Positions 41,885 through 50,402 of a stretch of 59,643 nucleotides of DNA are shown piece by piece (within the stretch, counting starts at the first letter, position 1; each line of letters begins with the position of its first letter). The DNA comes from Acidobacteriota bacterium. Lineage in GTDB: Bacteria; Acidobacteriota; Aminicenantia; Aminicenantales; Saccharicenantaceae. The notes under the pieces are model-generated. The model saw only the letters and a list, made by a program, of their open reading frames with translations. It did no database searches and was not told the DNA's origin. The translations under genes and the position numbers were made by a program. Location of the stretch: the NCBI GenBank assembly GCA_028749205.1, contig JAQULR010000002.1, positions 1 to 59,643 on the forward strand, read 5' to 3'.

Positions 41885-42976
41885 ATGGCAAAATTTGAAA
41901 ATGTAAAATGGGCCCCTGGGCAAATGCGTTATTTTTTGTATCAAAAAAGCTTTGAAATGTTTGAACCAGAGGCCAAGACCTATGCAGCCACCAGGTCAGC
42001 CTATTATGCCAGTTTCCTTTGTTTCGAAGGTATCAGATATTTCTGTCGAAGAAATGCTAAGGGAAACCTGGAGCTGATTTTTGTTAACTGGGATCAGAAC
42101 CTGGAACGGTTCAGACGAAGTATGGCCTTTAATTTGAGCCGGGAACAGCAGAACATTGTTCCTTCTAAGGAAGAGCTGGAAGACCTGTTTATCCAGAAAT
42201 ACTTCTCTCACCCGGTGATGAAGCCATACTTAGAAGAAATGGCCGCCAAAGGAGTTCAGGGCTATCTTCGCCCTTTTACCTTGGATGAAGAACACTCTAT
42301 GGGAGTTACCTTCCCAGCTTTTCCTGCCATCAGGGCTGTGACCTGTATGTACGACCAATATCTGGGTGAACCTTTTGTTGGGGTAGTTATTCCTCATCTG
42401 GTGAGAGCTATAGGGATTAATGGCACTGGATGTATGAAACTTGGAATTAATTACTTAATAAGCATTAAAGCTATAGACGAAGCTAAAGCCTTGGTGCCCG
42501 AAGCGGCTTCGGCTCTTTTTCTCGATGACCGCCCATATCTTCCAATTGAGCAAAGAGAAATTACTGAATGGGACTCTTCTTGCTGCCTGTTTGCTATGTC
42601 TGATGGCACAGTTATTAAAATACCCGAAAGCAATCTCATCCTTCCCTCCGTCACCATAAAGGGTATGGCCATTATTCTCAAGTCTATGGGTCTAAAGGTC
42701 GAGGAGCGGCCCTTGCTTTATGGAGAACTACTCGAAAGGGTTAGAAAAAACGAATTGGTGGCTGTGGCCAGTGTGGGGACAGCCGGAATTCTCAACCGCT
42801 GCCATAAATTAGTCTTGGTAAATGGCGACTTGAAAATTATAGGCAACCATCTACCAAATAAAACTCACCCTATGTATCAGAAGCTTAAAGAGATCAAGGA
42901 TTATTACTGGAATGTCTATCTGGGAAAGGCTGAAGCATTGCCGGGACTTAAAATTTTCAGCTATGAAATCTCCTGA
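41885..42976 (+). CDS. Class IV PLP aminotransferase, branched-chain aminotransferase-like
   Basis: The start is ATG at 41885, six bases after AAGGAG, giving 363 residues; a longer in-frame form has no such site. It follows the IlvE layout: FEGIRYF near residue 48, the Schiff-base lysine Lys185 in GCMKLGINY (K-x-x-G-x-NY pattern), ILPSVTIKGM, and GTAGILNRC for the phosphate site. Several blocks diverge from typical IlvE, so the substrate may not be branched-chain amino acids. It sits between another aminotransferase and a peptide transporter, which fits amino-acid catabolism. Confidence 0.82.
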   Translation: MAKFENVKWAPGQMRYFLYQKSFEMFEPEAKTYAATRSAYYASFLCFEGIRYFCRRNAKGNLELIFVNWDQNLERFRRSMAFNLSREQQNIVPSKEELEDLFIQKYFSHPVMKPYLEEMAAKGVQGYLRPFTLDEEHSMGVTFPAFPAIRAVTCMYDQYLGEPFVGVVIPHLVRAIGINGTGCMKLGINYLISIKAIDEAKALVPEAASALFLDDRPYLPIEQREITEWDSSCCLFAMSDGTVIKIPESNLILPSVTIKGMAIILKSMGLKVEERPLLYGELLERVRKNELVAVASVGTAGILNRCHKLVLVNGDLKIIGNHLPNKTHPMYQKLKEIKDYYWNVYLGKAEALPGLKIFSYEIS

Positions 42977-42977
42977 T

Positions 42978-43006
42978 TAACCTGAATTATTCATAAATAA
43001 CTCATG
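42978..43006 (+). repeat. Type-2 intergenic hairpin motif, copy D
   Basis: TTAACCTGAATTATT, loop CATA, then AATAACTCA. The 5' arm is nearly identical to copy C (TTAACCTGGATTATT). The inner stem TTATT/AATAA pairs, with further TGA/TCA pairs beyond a mismatch. It begins right after the aminotransferase stop and ends about 70 nt before the POT transporter. Confidence 0.5.
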
Positions 43007-43075
43007 CCTTATAACTGGTAATAAGCAATGGCTTCTTTAATGCGGCTATAAATACAGGACAAGAAAGTTAAAGCT

Positions 43076-44404
43076 ATGCTCAAGAAACATCCTCGAGCCC
43101 TCAGTTATATCTTTTTTACCGAAATGTGGGAAAGGGTTGGCTTCTATACCCTGATGGCGATTCTGGTACTCTATATGGACCAGATCCTCGGCTGGTCAGA
43201 TGCTCGAAAAGGTGACTGGTACGGACTCTTTCTTGCTTTATGTTATTTCTTCCCTCTGGTAGGAGGCTGGCTGGGCGATCGGGTATTTGGCCGTTTAAAA
43301 ACTGTTCGAGCCGGAGCGGCTATGATGGCTGTTGGTTATGTCGGTTTAGCTTTATCCTCAGCTTCTCAAATCACTACCTTTATTCTGGGCCTGGTGTTAA
43401 TTGCTATCGGAACAGGAATTTTTAAGGTCAATATGTCAGTTCTGGTTGGAAATATTTATAAAGAAAAGCCAGAATTAAAGGATGCTGGTTTTAACATTTA
43501 CTATATGGGTGTAAACCTGGGGGCTATGGTCGCTCCCCTTATCGCCACTTTTAACAGTGTCGTTTTTAATAGCTACCATCTGTCATTCTGGGTAGCAGCA
43601 GCGGGCCTGGTTGTGGCCTTAGTGATTTTTCAAGCAGGCCGCCTCCATTTGAATAAAGCCGACGATTTAGTAAACATCGATACAACCAATCCCGACGATA
43701 AAAATCGGCCTGAAAAACCAATTAAAGCTGAACCTGGACAGCCCTCTGATTTTGCTTCTGAGTCCTCCAATAGTGATTTCAAGGATAGAATCCTGGCTCT
43801 TATTATTCTTTTTGCCATAGTAATTCTATTCTGGGTAGCTTTTTACCAGAATGGCTTTGCCCTAACCCTGTTTGCAGCCCGCTCAACTATTTCCCTAAAC
43901 TGGTTGCGGCCTGAGACCTACCAATTTTTTGAACCCTTCTTTATCCTGGTTCTAACCCCCCTGCTTTTGCTCATCCTGGATAAACTTCGCCAGAAAGGAA
44001 AAGAGCCGAGTACCCCCAGAAAAATTTTTCTGGGGATGTTGTTTATGACTGCAGCCATGTTCATAATGATAATTGCCTGTTTGAGGGGTGGCAACCAGGA
44101 CCGGAACATCATGTCTCCATTCTGGCTTATTGGGACCTATTTTGTGGTCACAATTGCCGAAATTTTAATCTCCCCCATGGGTTTGTCCTATGTTTCTAAA
44201 GTGGCCCCGGCTAAAATTAGTGGTCTAATGATGGGTGGTTGGTATCTGGCTATAGCTTTTGGCAGCTATGGCAGTGGCTTGCTAGGAAAATTTTACAGTA
44301 AATTTCCCCACCATCAGTACTTTTTAATTCTGGCAGCTCTGCTTGGTCTGGCTACAGTTCTGGTCAGCCTTAGCATAAAAAAGCTGGAGCAGTATGCGGG
44401 TTGA
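43076..44404 (+). CDS. POT-family proton-dependent di/tripeptide transporter (DtpT-like)
   Basis: This 442-residue protein has about 12-14 membrane helices. It has the family's ExxER proton-coupling motif at Glu16, Glu19 and Arg20 (FFTEMWERVGFY), then GWLGDRVFGR, GTGIFKVNMSVLVG and FNIYYMGVNLGA. POT carriers import di- and tripeptides with protons. A charged loop (about residues 200-235) between helix bundles is longer than elsewhere in the protein. It is next to an M24 peptidase (43-bp gap), a natural uptake-and-cleave pair. Confidence 0.93.
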   Translation: MLKKHPRALSYIFFTEMWERVGFYTLMAILVLYMDQILGWSDARKGDWYGLFLALCYFFPLVGGWLGDRVFGRLKTVRAGAAMMAVGYVGLALSSASQITTFILGLVLIAIGTGIFKVNMSVLVGNIYKEKPELKDAGFNIYYMGVNLGAMVAPLIATFNSVVFNSYHLSFWVAAAGLVVALVIFQAGRLHLNKADDLVNIDTTNPDDKNRPEKPIKAEPGQPSDFASESSNSDFKDRILALIILFAIVILFWVAFYQNGFALTLFAARSTISLNWLRPETYQFFEPFFILVLTPLLLLILDKLRQKGKEPSTPRKIFLGMLFMTAAMFIMIIACLRGGNQDRNIMSPFWLIGTYFVVTIAEILISPMGLSYVSKVAPAKISGLMMGGWYLAIAFGSYGSGLLGKFYSKFPHHQYFLILAALLGLATVLVSLSIKKLEQYAG

Positions 44405-44447
44405 GATTGTTTAATCTGGGAAATAACCGGCTAAAAGGAGAATAGAT

Positions 44448-45644
44448 ATGGCCATAACAGATATTTTAATTAGAGAAAAAACTAATCAGGCAGTTAAAAT
44501 ACTTCAAGAAACAGGGATTGATTGCTGGATAACTTTTACCAGAGAAACTGAAATCTGTGGAGACCCAAATTTGGTTTTCTTGGCTCCGGGTCATCTAACT
44601 TGGCACTCAGCTTTTATTATCAGTCGCAACGGTAGAAAAAAAGCCATCGTTGGCCTCTATGATAAGAAAGGCCTTGAAGATTTGGCTGCTTATGACCAGG
44701 TGGAGGGATATGTTACCGGGATAAAGGAGCCACTACAGACCTACCTGCAAGAACTCCAACCAGAGAAAATAGCTATCAATTATTCAAAAACTAGCGAAAT
44801 TTGCGACGGCCTGACCCACGGGATGTATTTGACCTTATATGAAATGCTTAAAGAAATTAATCTGGAAAATCACCTAATTTCAGCTGAAGAAATCGTTTCA
44901 GCCCTAAGAGAAAGAAAATCTCCTGTTGAGATTCAGGCTATAAAGAAAGCCATAGAAATAACCGAAGAAATATTTGAGCAGGTCCAGAAATTTATCGCCC
45001 CTGGAAAGACTGAAAAACAGATGGCTCAATTCATGCTGGATCAGGTTAAAAAACGTGGCTTGAGTACCGCCTGGGGGCAGAGTACCTGTCCGGCAGTTTT
45101 TACCGGACCTGATACTGCTCAGGCTCACTATTCTCCCACCGACAGGCAGGCAGAACGGGGCCACATTCTGAATATGGATTTTGGAGTTCGAGTAGAGGGC
45201 TACTGCTCTGATCTGCAAAGAACCTTTTACCTCTTGCAGGAAAATGAAAACCACCCCCCGGAAAAAGTGTTAAAAGGATTCCAGACTATTACCCGGGCCG
45301 TTGAAGAAGCCAGGCAGGCGATGAAACCTGGAATTAAGGGGATGGAGATAGATTCAATAGCCCGGAAAATTGTTACAGAAGCTGGCTATCAGGAATTTCC
45401 CCACGCCCTTGGTCATCAAGTTGGCCGTTTTGCTCATGACGGGACTGCTCTGCTGGGTCCGGCCTGGGAAAAATATGCTGATAAGCCCTATCGGCTTTTA
45501 GAACCCGGAATGGTCTTTACTATAGAGCCCAGGCTAACCGTGGAAAACCGGGGAGTAATCACTATAGAGGAGATGGTCCTGGTTACCGAAACTGGAGCCG
45601 AATTTCTCAGCCATCCCCAACGAGAACTTCTGTTAATAACTTAG
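44448..45644 (+). CDS. M24-family metallopeptidase (Xaa-Pro dipeptidase-like), cytoplasmic
   Basis: This 398-residue pita-bread peptidase has an N-terminal creatinase-like domain (about 1-155). The catalytic domain has metal ligands Asp244 (NMDFGVRVEG), Asp255 (CSDLQRTF), His323 (HALGHQVG), Glu360 (TIEPRLT) and Glu374 (ITIEEM). There is no signal peptide. AAGGAG lies 7 nt before the ATG. It probably releases N-terminal residues from proline-containing peptides brought in by the adjacent POT transporter (inference from order). Confidence 0.9.
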   Translation: MAITDILIREKTNQAVKILQETGIDCWITFTRETEICGDPNLVFLAPGHLTWHSAFIISRNGRKKAIVGLYDKKGLEDLAAYDQVEGYVTGIKEPLQTYLQELQPEKIAINYSKTSEICDGLTHGMYLTLYEMLKEINLENHLISAEEIVSALRERKSPVEIQAIKKAIEITEEIFEQVQKFIAPGKTEKQMAQFMLDQVKKRGLSTAWGQSTCPAVFTGPDTAQAHYSPTDRQAERGHILNMDFGVRVEGYCSDLQRTFYLLQENENHPPEKVLKGFQTITRAVEEARQAMKPGIKGMEIDSIARKIVTEAGYQEFPHALGHQVGRFAHDGTALLGPAWEKYADKPYRLLEPGMVFTIEPRLTVENRGVITIEEMVLVTETGAEFLSHPQRELLLIT

Positions 45645-45683
45645 CGCTTGCTCGGATTAACCTCTTGCTCCATGATCATCTAA

Positions 45684-46610
45684 TTACAGACTATAAATTC
45701 CAGGTTTTTTGGCAAACAGCCTGGTTTTGGTAATATCATTTAGGCCACAGACGAACTTGGTCAACCTTTCCAGCCCAAAGCCAAAGCCCGCTGATTGAAA
45801 AAGCCCCTGGCTAACGAATGTCAGGTAAAGATCATAGGCTTTAAGGTCTATCCCTTTTCTCAGCATCCTTTCTTTAATTCTTTCTGAATTATATTCTCTT
45901 TCACCACCTGATAGAGCCTCCCCAAATCCCTCAGGATATATTAAATCCATATCTACCAGAAAACCAGACTGATTATCATTCTGACGGTCATAAAATTCTC
46001 TTTCTTCTATGGGAAAATCTATTAGCCAAGCGGGCCCCTGAAGCTCTGAGGAAAGTTTCGCTTCAAAGTCAGGTCCAAAGCTGTCTAAGGCTTGCTGGTA
46101 ACTAACTCTCTTAAAAGGAGGCTTAAATTCAGGCAAATTTCTCTTTAGCAATTGAAGCTCTTCTAAAGCCTGCTTTTTTATTTTTTCGATTACCCAGGCA
46201 AAAAGCTTCTCCCCCAGTTCAATGATTTCCTCCCTTGTGGCCTCTCTTACTTCCAGATCCACCTGGACAAATTCAATCAAATGCTTGCCGCTGTTCTGCC
46301 TTTCTATGGTTTCTATTCTGACATTGGGAGAAAAGCAAAATATTTTGGGAAAGGTTCGTAAAGCCAGTTGTTTATGAAAGATCATGCTCTTGGTGATCTG
46401 ATACTTGAACCCATAACATTCCACCTCTCCCCTGACCCGGTAATCTGTAAGAGGATCTGTAACTGGAGAGATAATCACCGGCAATATTTCCTGGAAGCCC
46501 ACCTCAATCAGAAACTGGCGGATAAGAGAAATCAATTTTGTTTGAACCTTAATGGCCAGCCGGAGTTCAGGTGATTCCAGATAATCTATATACTTATCAA
46601 TCTCTATCAT
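45684..46610 (-). CDS. Asparagine synthetase A-like enzyme of AsnRS ancestry (archaeal AS-AR type)
   Basis: This 308-residue protein is the class II aminoacyl-tRNA synthetase catalytic core only. It has motif 2 (NVRIETIERQNSGKHLIEF) and motif 3 (GFGFGLERLTKFV), as in AsnRS and AspRS, but no N-terminal OB-fold for anticodon binding. It has the length and layout of the AsnRS-derived asparagine synthetase known from archaea such as Pyrococcus. It would make asparagine from aspartate, ATP and ammonia in the cytoplasm. AGGAG lies 7 nt before the ATG. The alternative is a truncated or regulatory AsnRS paralogue. Confidence 0.78.
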   Translation of the reverse strand: MIEIDKYIDYLESPELRLAIKVQTKLISLIRQFLIEVGFQEILPVIISPVTDPLTDYRVRGEVECYGFKYQITKSMIFHKQLALRTFPKIFCFSPNVRIETIERQNSGKHLIEFVQVDLEVREATREEIIELGEKLFAWVIEKIKKQALEELQLLKRNLPEFKPPFKRVSYQQALDSFGPDFEAKLSSELQGPAWLIDFPIEEREFYDRQNDNQSGFLVDMDLIYPEGFGEALSGGEREYNSERIKERMLRKGIDLKAYDLYLTFVSQGLFQSAGFGFGLERLTKFVCGLNDITKTRLFAKKPGIYSL

Positions 46611-46692
46611 TGTCTTACTCCTGTTAGTAGAATTTTACAGAAGATAAATAGGGGTTAAAAAAAATCTGGTGGTTTAATCAAGCAGGTATAGT

Positions 46693-46712
46693 TGTCCCCT
46701 TATAAGGGGACA
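46693..46712. promoter_or_regulatory. Perfect 20-bp palindrome, candidate operator
   Basis: TGTCCCCTTATAAGGGGACA reads the same on both strands. It lies about 83 bp upstream of the asparagine synthetase-like start. It lacks a following T-run on either strand, so a dimeric regulator site is more likely than a terminator. The regulator is unknown. Confidence 0.45.
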
Positions 46713-46753
46713 TTATTGCTGTAATTATTCAGGTTTATAAGGCGGCTAATTTC

Positions 46754-46799
46754 TGGCAGCAAAAAAAGAAGATCTAAAAAACTAACCCAACTGCTGCCA
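46754..46799. repeat. Inverted repeat TGGCAGCA / TGCTGCCA
   Basis: Perfect 8-bp arms at 46754-46761 and 46792-46799 are separated by 30 A-rich bases, between the 3' end of the M24 gene and the palindrome. It could be a 3' mRNA hairpin or a protein site; no T-run follows. Confidence 0.4.
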
Positions 46800-46964
46800 A
46801 ACTTTATTTTCATCTTCCTGTGTTGAGATAATATAACACGAAATTAAAACTTGTCAATTAATATCCCAAATAAAGCCTTCAAATAAATGAGGACAAACAA
46901 CAACCGTTGCCGGCTAATTCCAGCTTAAAGGACTAAACTTAGATATGACTGCAGTATGATTTAT

Positions 46965-48239
46965 CTATTCCTGACCAAAGGGTTCTTCTAGTGAAACTGC
47001 TTCTAAACCACCCATGATTCTGGCTCCATCTTCTGTAACTACCATACAATCTTCAATCCTGATGCCAAATTCACTAGTCAGGTAAATACCAGGTTCATTA
47101 GAGAAGGTCATGCCTGGCTGAATTTTCAACTTGTTTCCCTGAACCAGGTAAGGATACTCATGACCTTCGAGGCCAACTCCATGGCCCAGGCGATGGCTGA
47201 AATATTTATATCCTGGCCCAAACCCAGCATCTTCTATGACTTTTCGGGCAGCTCTGTCCACCTCTTCACAACTAATCCCGGGCCGACAGGCTTTAAGGCC
47301 GGCTATCTGGGCCTTTCGGACAATGTCCCAGACCCTTTTCTGTTTATCTGAGGCCTGGCCAAAGACCAGGCTTCTGGTAACGTCAGAGCTGTAACCCTCA
47401 ACTCGACAACCACCATCAACCAAAATTACATCGCCGGCTTCCAGGCTTTTTTTCTTCCTGGATCCGTGGGGATAGGAAGAAGCTGGGCCAAAGGAAGGCC
47501 CACCGCTGCCAGTTACTCCGAACCTGGCATGAGCCTCCCGGATATAACCAGCTAATTCTTGTTCAGTCATTCCACTTTTAATTTTACGGAAAGCTTCCTT
47601 ATAGGCCAATTTTGTAATTCTATTAGCTGCTTCTAAACAAGCAATTTCCTGTTCTGATTTTACCGCCCGGCAGCCTTCTGAGATACAACTGCCATCAGCC
47701 AGCTCGAGGCCACCAGCTGTCTCCTGGGCTAAACCATATATTATAAAAGCTCTGGTTGAAGGCTCCAGACCGAGCTTAGTGTTCTGCCCATAATCACTTA
47801 TGGTCTTACCTATCAAGACAAAAGGGCTTTCATTCTCTTCCCAGGTTCTAATTTCCTCACTGGCCGGGATAAGTTCCCTGGCTCTATCCAGTTCAAAAGC
47901 TGAACATATCCAGACCGGTTTTTTCTCATCAGGAAATAATAAAAAACCAAAGGTCCTTTCACTCTTCCACCAGTTAACCCCGGTAAAATACTGCATGGTC
48001 GGGCCAGGCTCAGAGAAAAAAGCCCCGATCTGGTTTTCTGACATCAATTGATGAGCTGTCTGTAGTCTACGTTCATAATCTTGTCGCCCAAAGGGTATGA
48101 CATTTTTTAAGAGTTGTTGGATTTTGTCTTCATTAATCCCAGTCAAAGGCAATTTTTCCGAAGCCTGAGGCTTGGCTACTCCGGCAGCGGCCAGAGCCAC
48201 TGTTCCCCCGATTCTTATAAAATCTCTTCTTTTTATCAT
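46965..48239 (-). CDS. Exported (Tat-type) M24-family metallopeptidase
   Basis: This 424-residue protein has a twin-arginine-like leader (MIKRRDFIRIGGTVALAAAG). An N-terminal creatinase-like domain (about 45-185) is followed by the M24 fold. Metal ligands are visible in VDGGCRVEG and YSSDVTRS (Asp, Asp), SHRLGHGVGLEGHE (His), SNEPGIYL (Glu) and IRIEDCMVV (Glu). Export through Tat after folding with metal is plausible for this family and separates it from the cytoplasmic M24 protein at 44448. It probably removes residues from proline-containing peptides in the periplasm. Confidence 0.9.
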   Translation of the reverse strand: MIKRRDFIRIGGTVALAAAGVAKPQASEKLPLTGINEDKIQQLLKNVIPFGRQDYERRLQTAHQLMSENQIGAFFSEPGPTMQYFTGVNWWKSERTFGFLLFPDEKKPVWICSAFELDRARELIPASEEIRTWEENESPFVLIGKTISDYGQNTKLGLEPSTRAFIIYGLAQETAGGLELADGSCISEGCRAVKSEQEIACLEAANRITKLAYKEAFRKIKSGMTEQELAGYIREAHARFGVTGSGGPSFGPASSYPHGSRKKKSLEAGDVILVDGGCRVEGYSSDVTRSLVFGQASDKQKRVWDIVRKAQIAGLKACRPGISCEEVDRAARKVIEDAGFGPGYKYFSHRLGHGVGLEGHEYPYLVQGNKLKIQPGMTFSNEPGIYLTSEFGIRIEDCMVVTEDGARIMGGLEAVSLEEPFGQE

Positions 48240-48516
48240 GAGGTCACCTTATTTTAAAATCCAGTAGAATCTTACAAAAATTATTTGGCCTACCTTAGTC
48301 AAGAGAATTTGTCACCATTTTTGAATAATCCTTTTGGTCCTCATAGTCAATCTATCGGAGACCTAACCGCAGAAGGGATCAGCAGCATGGTTGGGCCAGA
48401 CCTTAGCCTCCTGGGCTCTATAGCTTTTTGGTTTAATATATTTTTCTCGGTCCTATCATCGGCCATCTTTTCAGTGGCCGCTCGCAATTATTCCCAACTC
48501 AACGGTCTAGTTTTTT

Positions 48517-50145
48517 TTAAAAACCTCTGGAGTATTTGGTCCAGAAATACTGATAAAGCTCTCGGTATTTCTGGAGAGCTGCTCTGGCGAAATCACCGGT
48601 ATAATTATTAAGATATTCGGTGACAGTAAATGGTTCGTTAGCCAGGTCTTTACTTTTCATTATTTCCAGCACTTTCTTTTCCACCAGGGGTAACTCCGTC
48701 AAGGCTTTCTCTTCAAAAACTCTTATGGTCTCTTCCATTATTTCACGATTATCACCCCAGCGAAGGATGGCCAACCGGTTGGCTCTTCTGAAGATCCAGG
48801 CAGCAGAATCTTCTCGGTAGCCGTGCTGACCACAGATTTCAAAACCTGGTGGCAGCTCAGTAACCCCGGCAAAAATTGGGATGCGAGCACTTAAAGCCGG
48901 GTTGTCTAAAGAAAACCAGCAGACGGCTCCAACCGCTGGTGGCAGCCAGCTCTTGAGCTGAATTACAGTAGCATAGGCACAGGCATTGATGGCAATGGTC
49001 CTCTGTGAGCTGACGGTACCAGGCTTAAGGGTATTAATCATATTCATCCAGTCTCTGGACATCCAGTTACTGACCACCGGGCTTTTAACGAGTTCCTCGG
49101 AATTTCTTTTTTTGACCAGCAAATCTTTACTCATATCAAACTCAGTTCCTTCATAGGTTTCCCGATAGAGCCTAAGAACATCCTGGACTGAAACTTTTTT
49201 ATCCGGTTTTATCGAGAATGGTAGTTCTTCCGCATTTATATCTAATTTCAGAGAAGGAGCCAGCTGACTAAAAACAAAATATTCTCTTATCGAGAATGGT
49301 TTCCGGCCGCTGTAAGCTTTCCAGAATTTGAATGGTTCTCCTTTTTCAGGATCCCACCAGCCCATCTCTTCAGCTAACTCATAGACGTTTTCTGAAGCCA
49401 GATAGTGATCTGGATCTTTTAGGTTGATTTCAGAAATCCTGGGAATATTGGCAGAGATGCCAACCTGATCGTCCGGTATTCTGACAGCTGCCCAGACGGC
49501 TCCTTTTTCTAAGGGTCCGGCCCCAAAGATTTCAAAGTGCCAAACCTCTTGGCTGTCAGCTATGGTTAAACATTCGCCATAATCGCCGTAGCCATATTCC
49601 TTAACCAGCTGTCCGGCCAGCTTGATGGCTTCTCGGGCAGTTTTACATCTTTCAAGCATCAATCTTTCCAACTCTTCTATCATGAAGATGCCTTCTGGAT
49701 TGTAAAGTTCTTGCCTGCCACCTATGGTAGTCTCGCCGATAGCCAACCCCTGTTCATTTAGGGCAGGGTAAGCCGTGTTTAAAAAAGCAAAGGTCTCTGG
49801 AACTTCAGGAATTTCTCCTTTTAGGATGAGCCCTCTTATGTCAGCCGGGGTGGCCGTATGCATTTTCCTCTCATATATTTTATTGGTACTTCCAGGGCTA
49901 TTTTTACGGTGGGGAACTATGTTCACCCACTGTCGGTAATTTCCATCACAGGTGTGAGAAGTTATAACCGAACCATCAGTTGAAGCCAAGCGGCCCACCA
50001 TAATACTGGTACAACCAGAAAACTCCTCCAGGTCCAGCTTAGCCGAAGTCCTGGTTTGGGATTGGCTGGCAGGTAGCCAGAACAGCATTACTGCCAAAAA
50101 AACAAAGCCATAAAACGATTTTTTCCTCCAGAGGTTGAAGAACAT
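48517..50145 (-). CDS. Exported C69-family (PepD/U34) dipeptidase, copy 3
   Basis: The start is ATG at 50145, seven bases after AAGGAG; a TTG two codons earlier overlaps it. The 542-residue protein has a signal peptide (about 6-28). The nucleophile is Cys45 (SGCTSIMVGRLASTDGSVI), with GETTIGGRQE, YGDYGECLTIADSQEVWHFE and the C-terminal RIPIFAGV. It is clearly related to the tandem pair at 32288-35769 but more divergent and about 30-40 residues shorter. Removal of the leader and upstream residues would expose Cys45 as the N-terminal nucleophile. Confidence 0.92.
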   Translation of the reverse strand: MFFNLWRKKSFYGFVFLAVMLFWLPASQSQTRTSAKLDLEEFSGCTSIMVGRLASTDGSVITSHTCDGNYRQWVNIVPHRKNSPGSTNKIYERKMHTATPADIRGLILKGEIPEVPETFAFLNTAYPALNEQGLAIGETTIGGRQELYNPEGIFMIEELERLMLERCKTAREAIKLAGQLVKEYGYGDYGECLTIADSQEVWHFEIFGAGPLEKGAVWAAVRIPDDQVGISANIPRISEINLKDPDHYLASENVYELAEEMGWWDPEKGEPFKFWKAYSGRKPFSIREYFVFSQLAPSLKLDINAEELPFSIKPDKKVSVQDVLRLYRETYEGTEFDMSKDLLVKKRNSEELVKSPVVSNWMSRDWMNMINTLKPGTVSSQRTIAINACAYATVIQLKSWLPPAVGAVCWFSLDNPALSARIPIFAGVTELPPGFEICGQHGYREDSAAWIFRRANRLAILRWGDNREIMEETIRVFEEKALTELPLVEKKVLEIMKSKDLANEPFTVTEYLNNYTGDFARAALQKYRELYQYFWTKYSRGF

Positions 50146-50248
50146 GCTCAAGCTCCTTGGTTTTAAAATAATAAAATAACGATTTCCATTATCAGTAAGC
50201 CCAATGAGGCTGTCAATCTTTTTTTCTTTTCTCCCTTTTACTAATCGA

Positions 50249-50308
50249 CATTATTTATGAGATGAAACATGTCTTAGGATTTTCAACTATCGTTGATATG
50301 ACAAACGG
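50249..50308 (+). repeat. Intergenic stem-loop repeat, copy 3
   Basis: Bases 50251-50300 align without gaps to 41651-41700 (35 of 50 identical). The central stem reads TCAAC-TATC-GTTGA (50283-50296), a compensated T-A to C-G change relative to copy 1 (TCAAT-TATC-ATTGA). It lies between the divergent C69 and WbqC-like genes. Confidence 0.68.
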
Positions 50309-50402
50309 CAGCTGGTAAAATAATATAGCTCTTCTCCAAATTAGTTGATGAAAATTCATCGGGGAAGGAGAGAAAGATACGAAGTGGGGGAAATTTTAAA
50401 AA

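Larger units (their letters stand above)
46611..46964. other. Intergenic region with palindromes
   Basis: This 354-bp AT-rich region lies between two minus-strand genes. It holds a perfect 20-bp palindrome (46693-46712), an 8-bp inverted repeat with 30-nt spacing (46754-46799), and a sequence near 46723-46737 (AATTATTCAGGTTTA) like the right arm of the type-2 hairpins. No gene is seen. Confidence 0.45.

Noticed and set aside
46693-46712. The 20-bp palindrome as a Rho-independent terminator of the M24 gene
   Set aside because: No T-run follows on either strand, and it lies about 250 bp past the stop codon. An operator is a better, though unproven, reading.
48285-48611. 108-codon plus-strand frame overlapping the end of the third C69 gene
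   Set aside because: It overlaps a well-supported gene on the other strand, has no ribosome-binding site and looks compositionally random.
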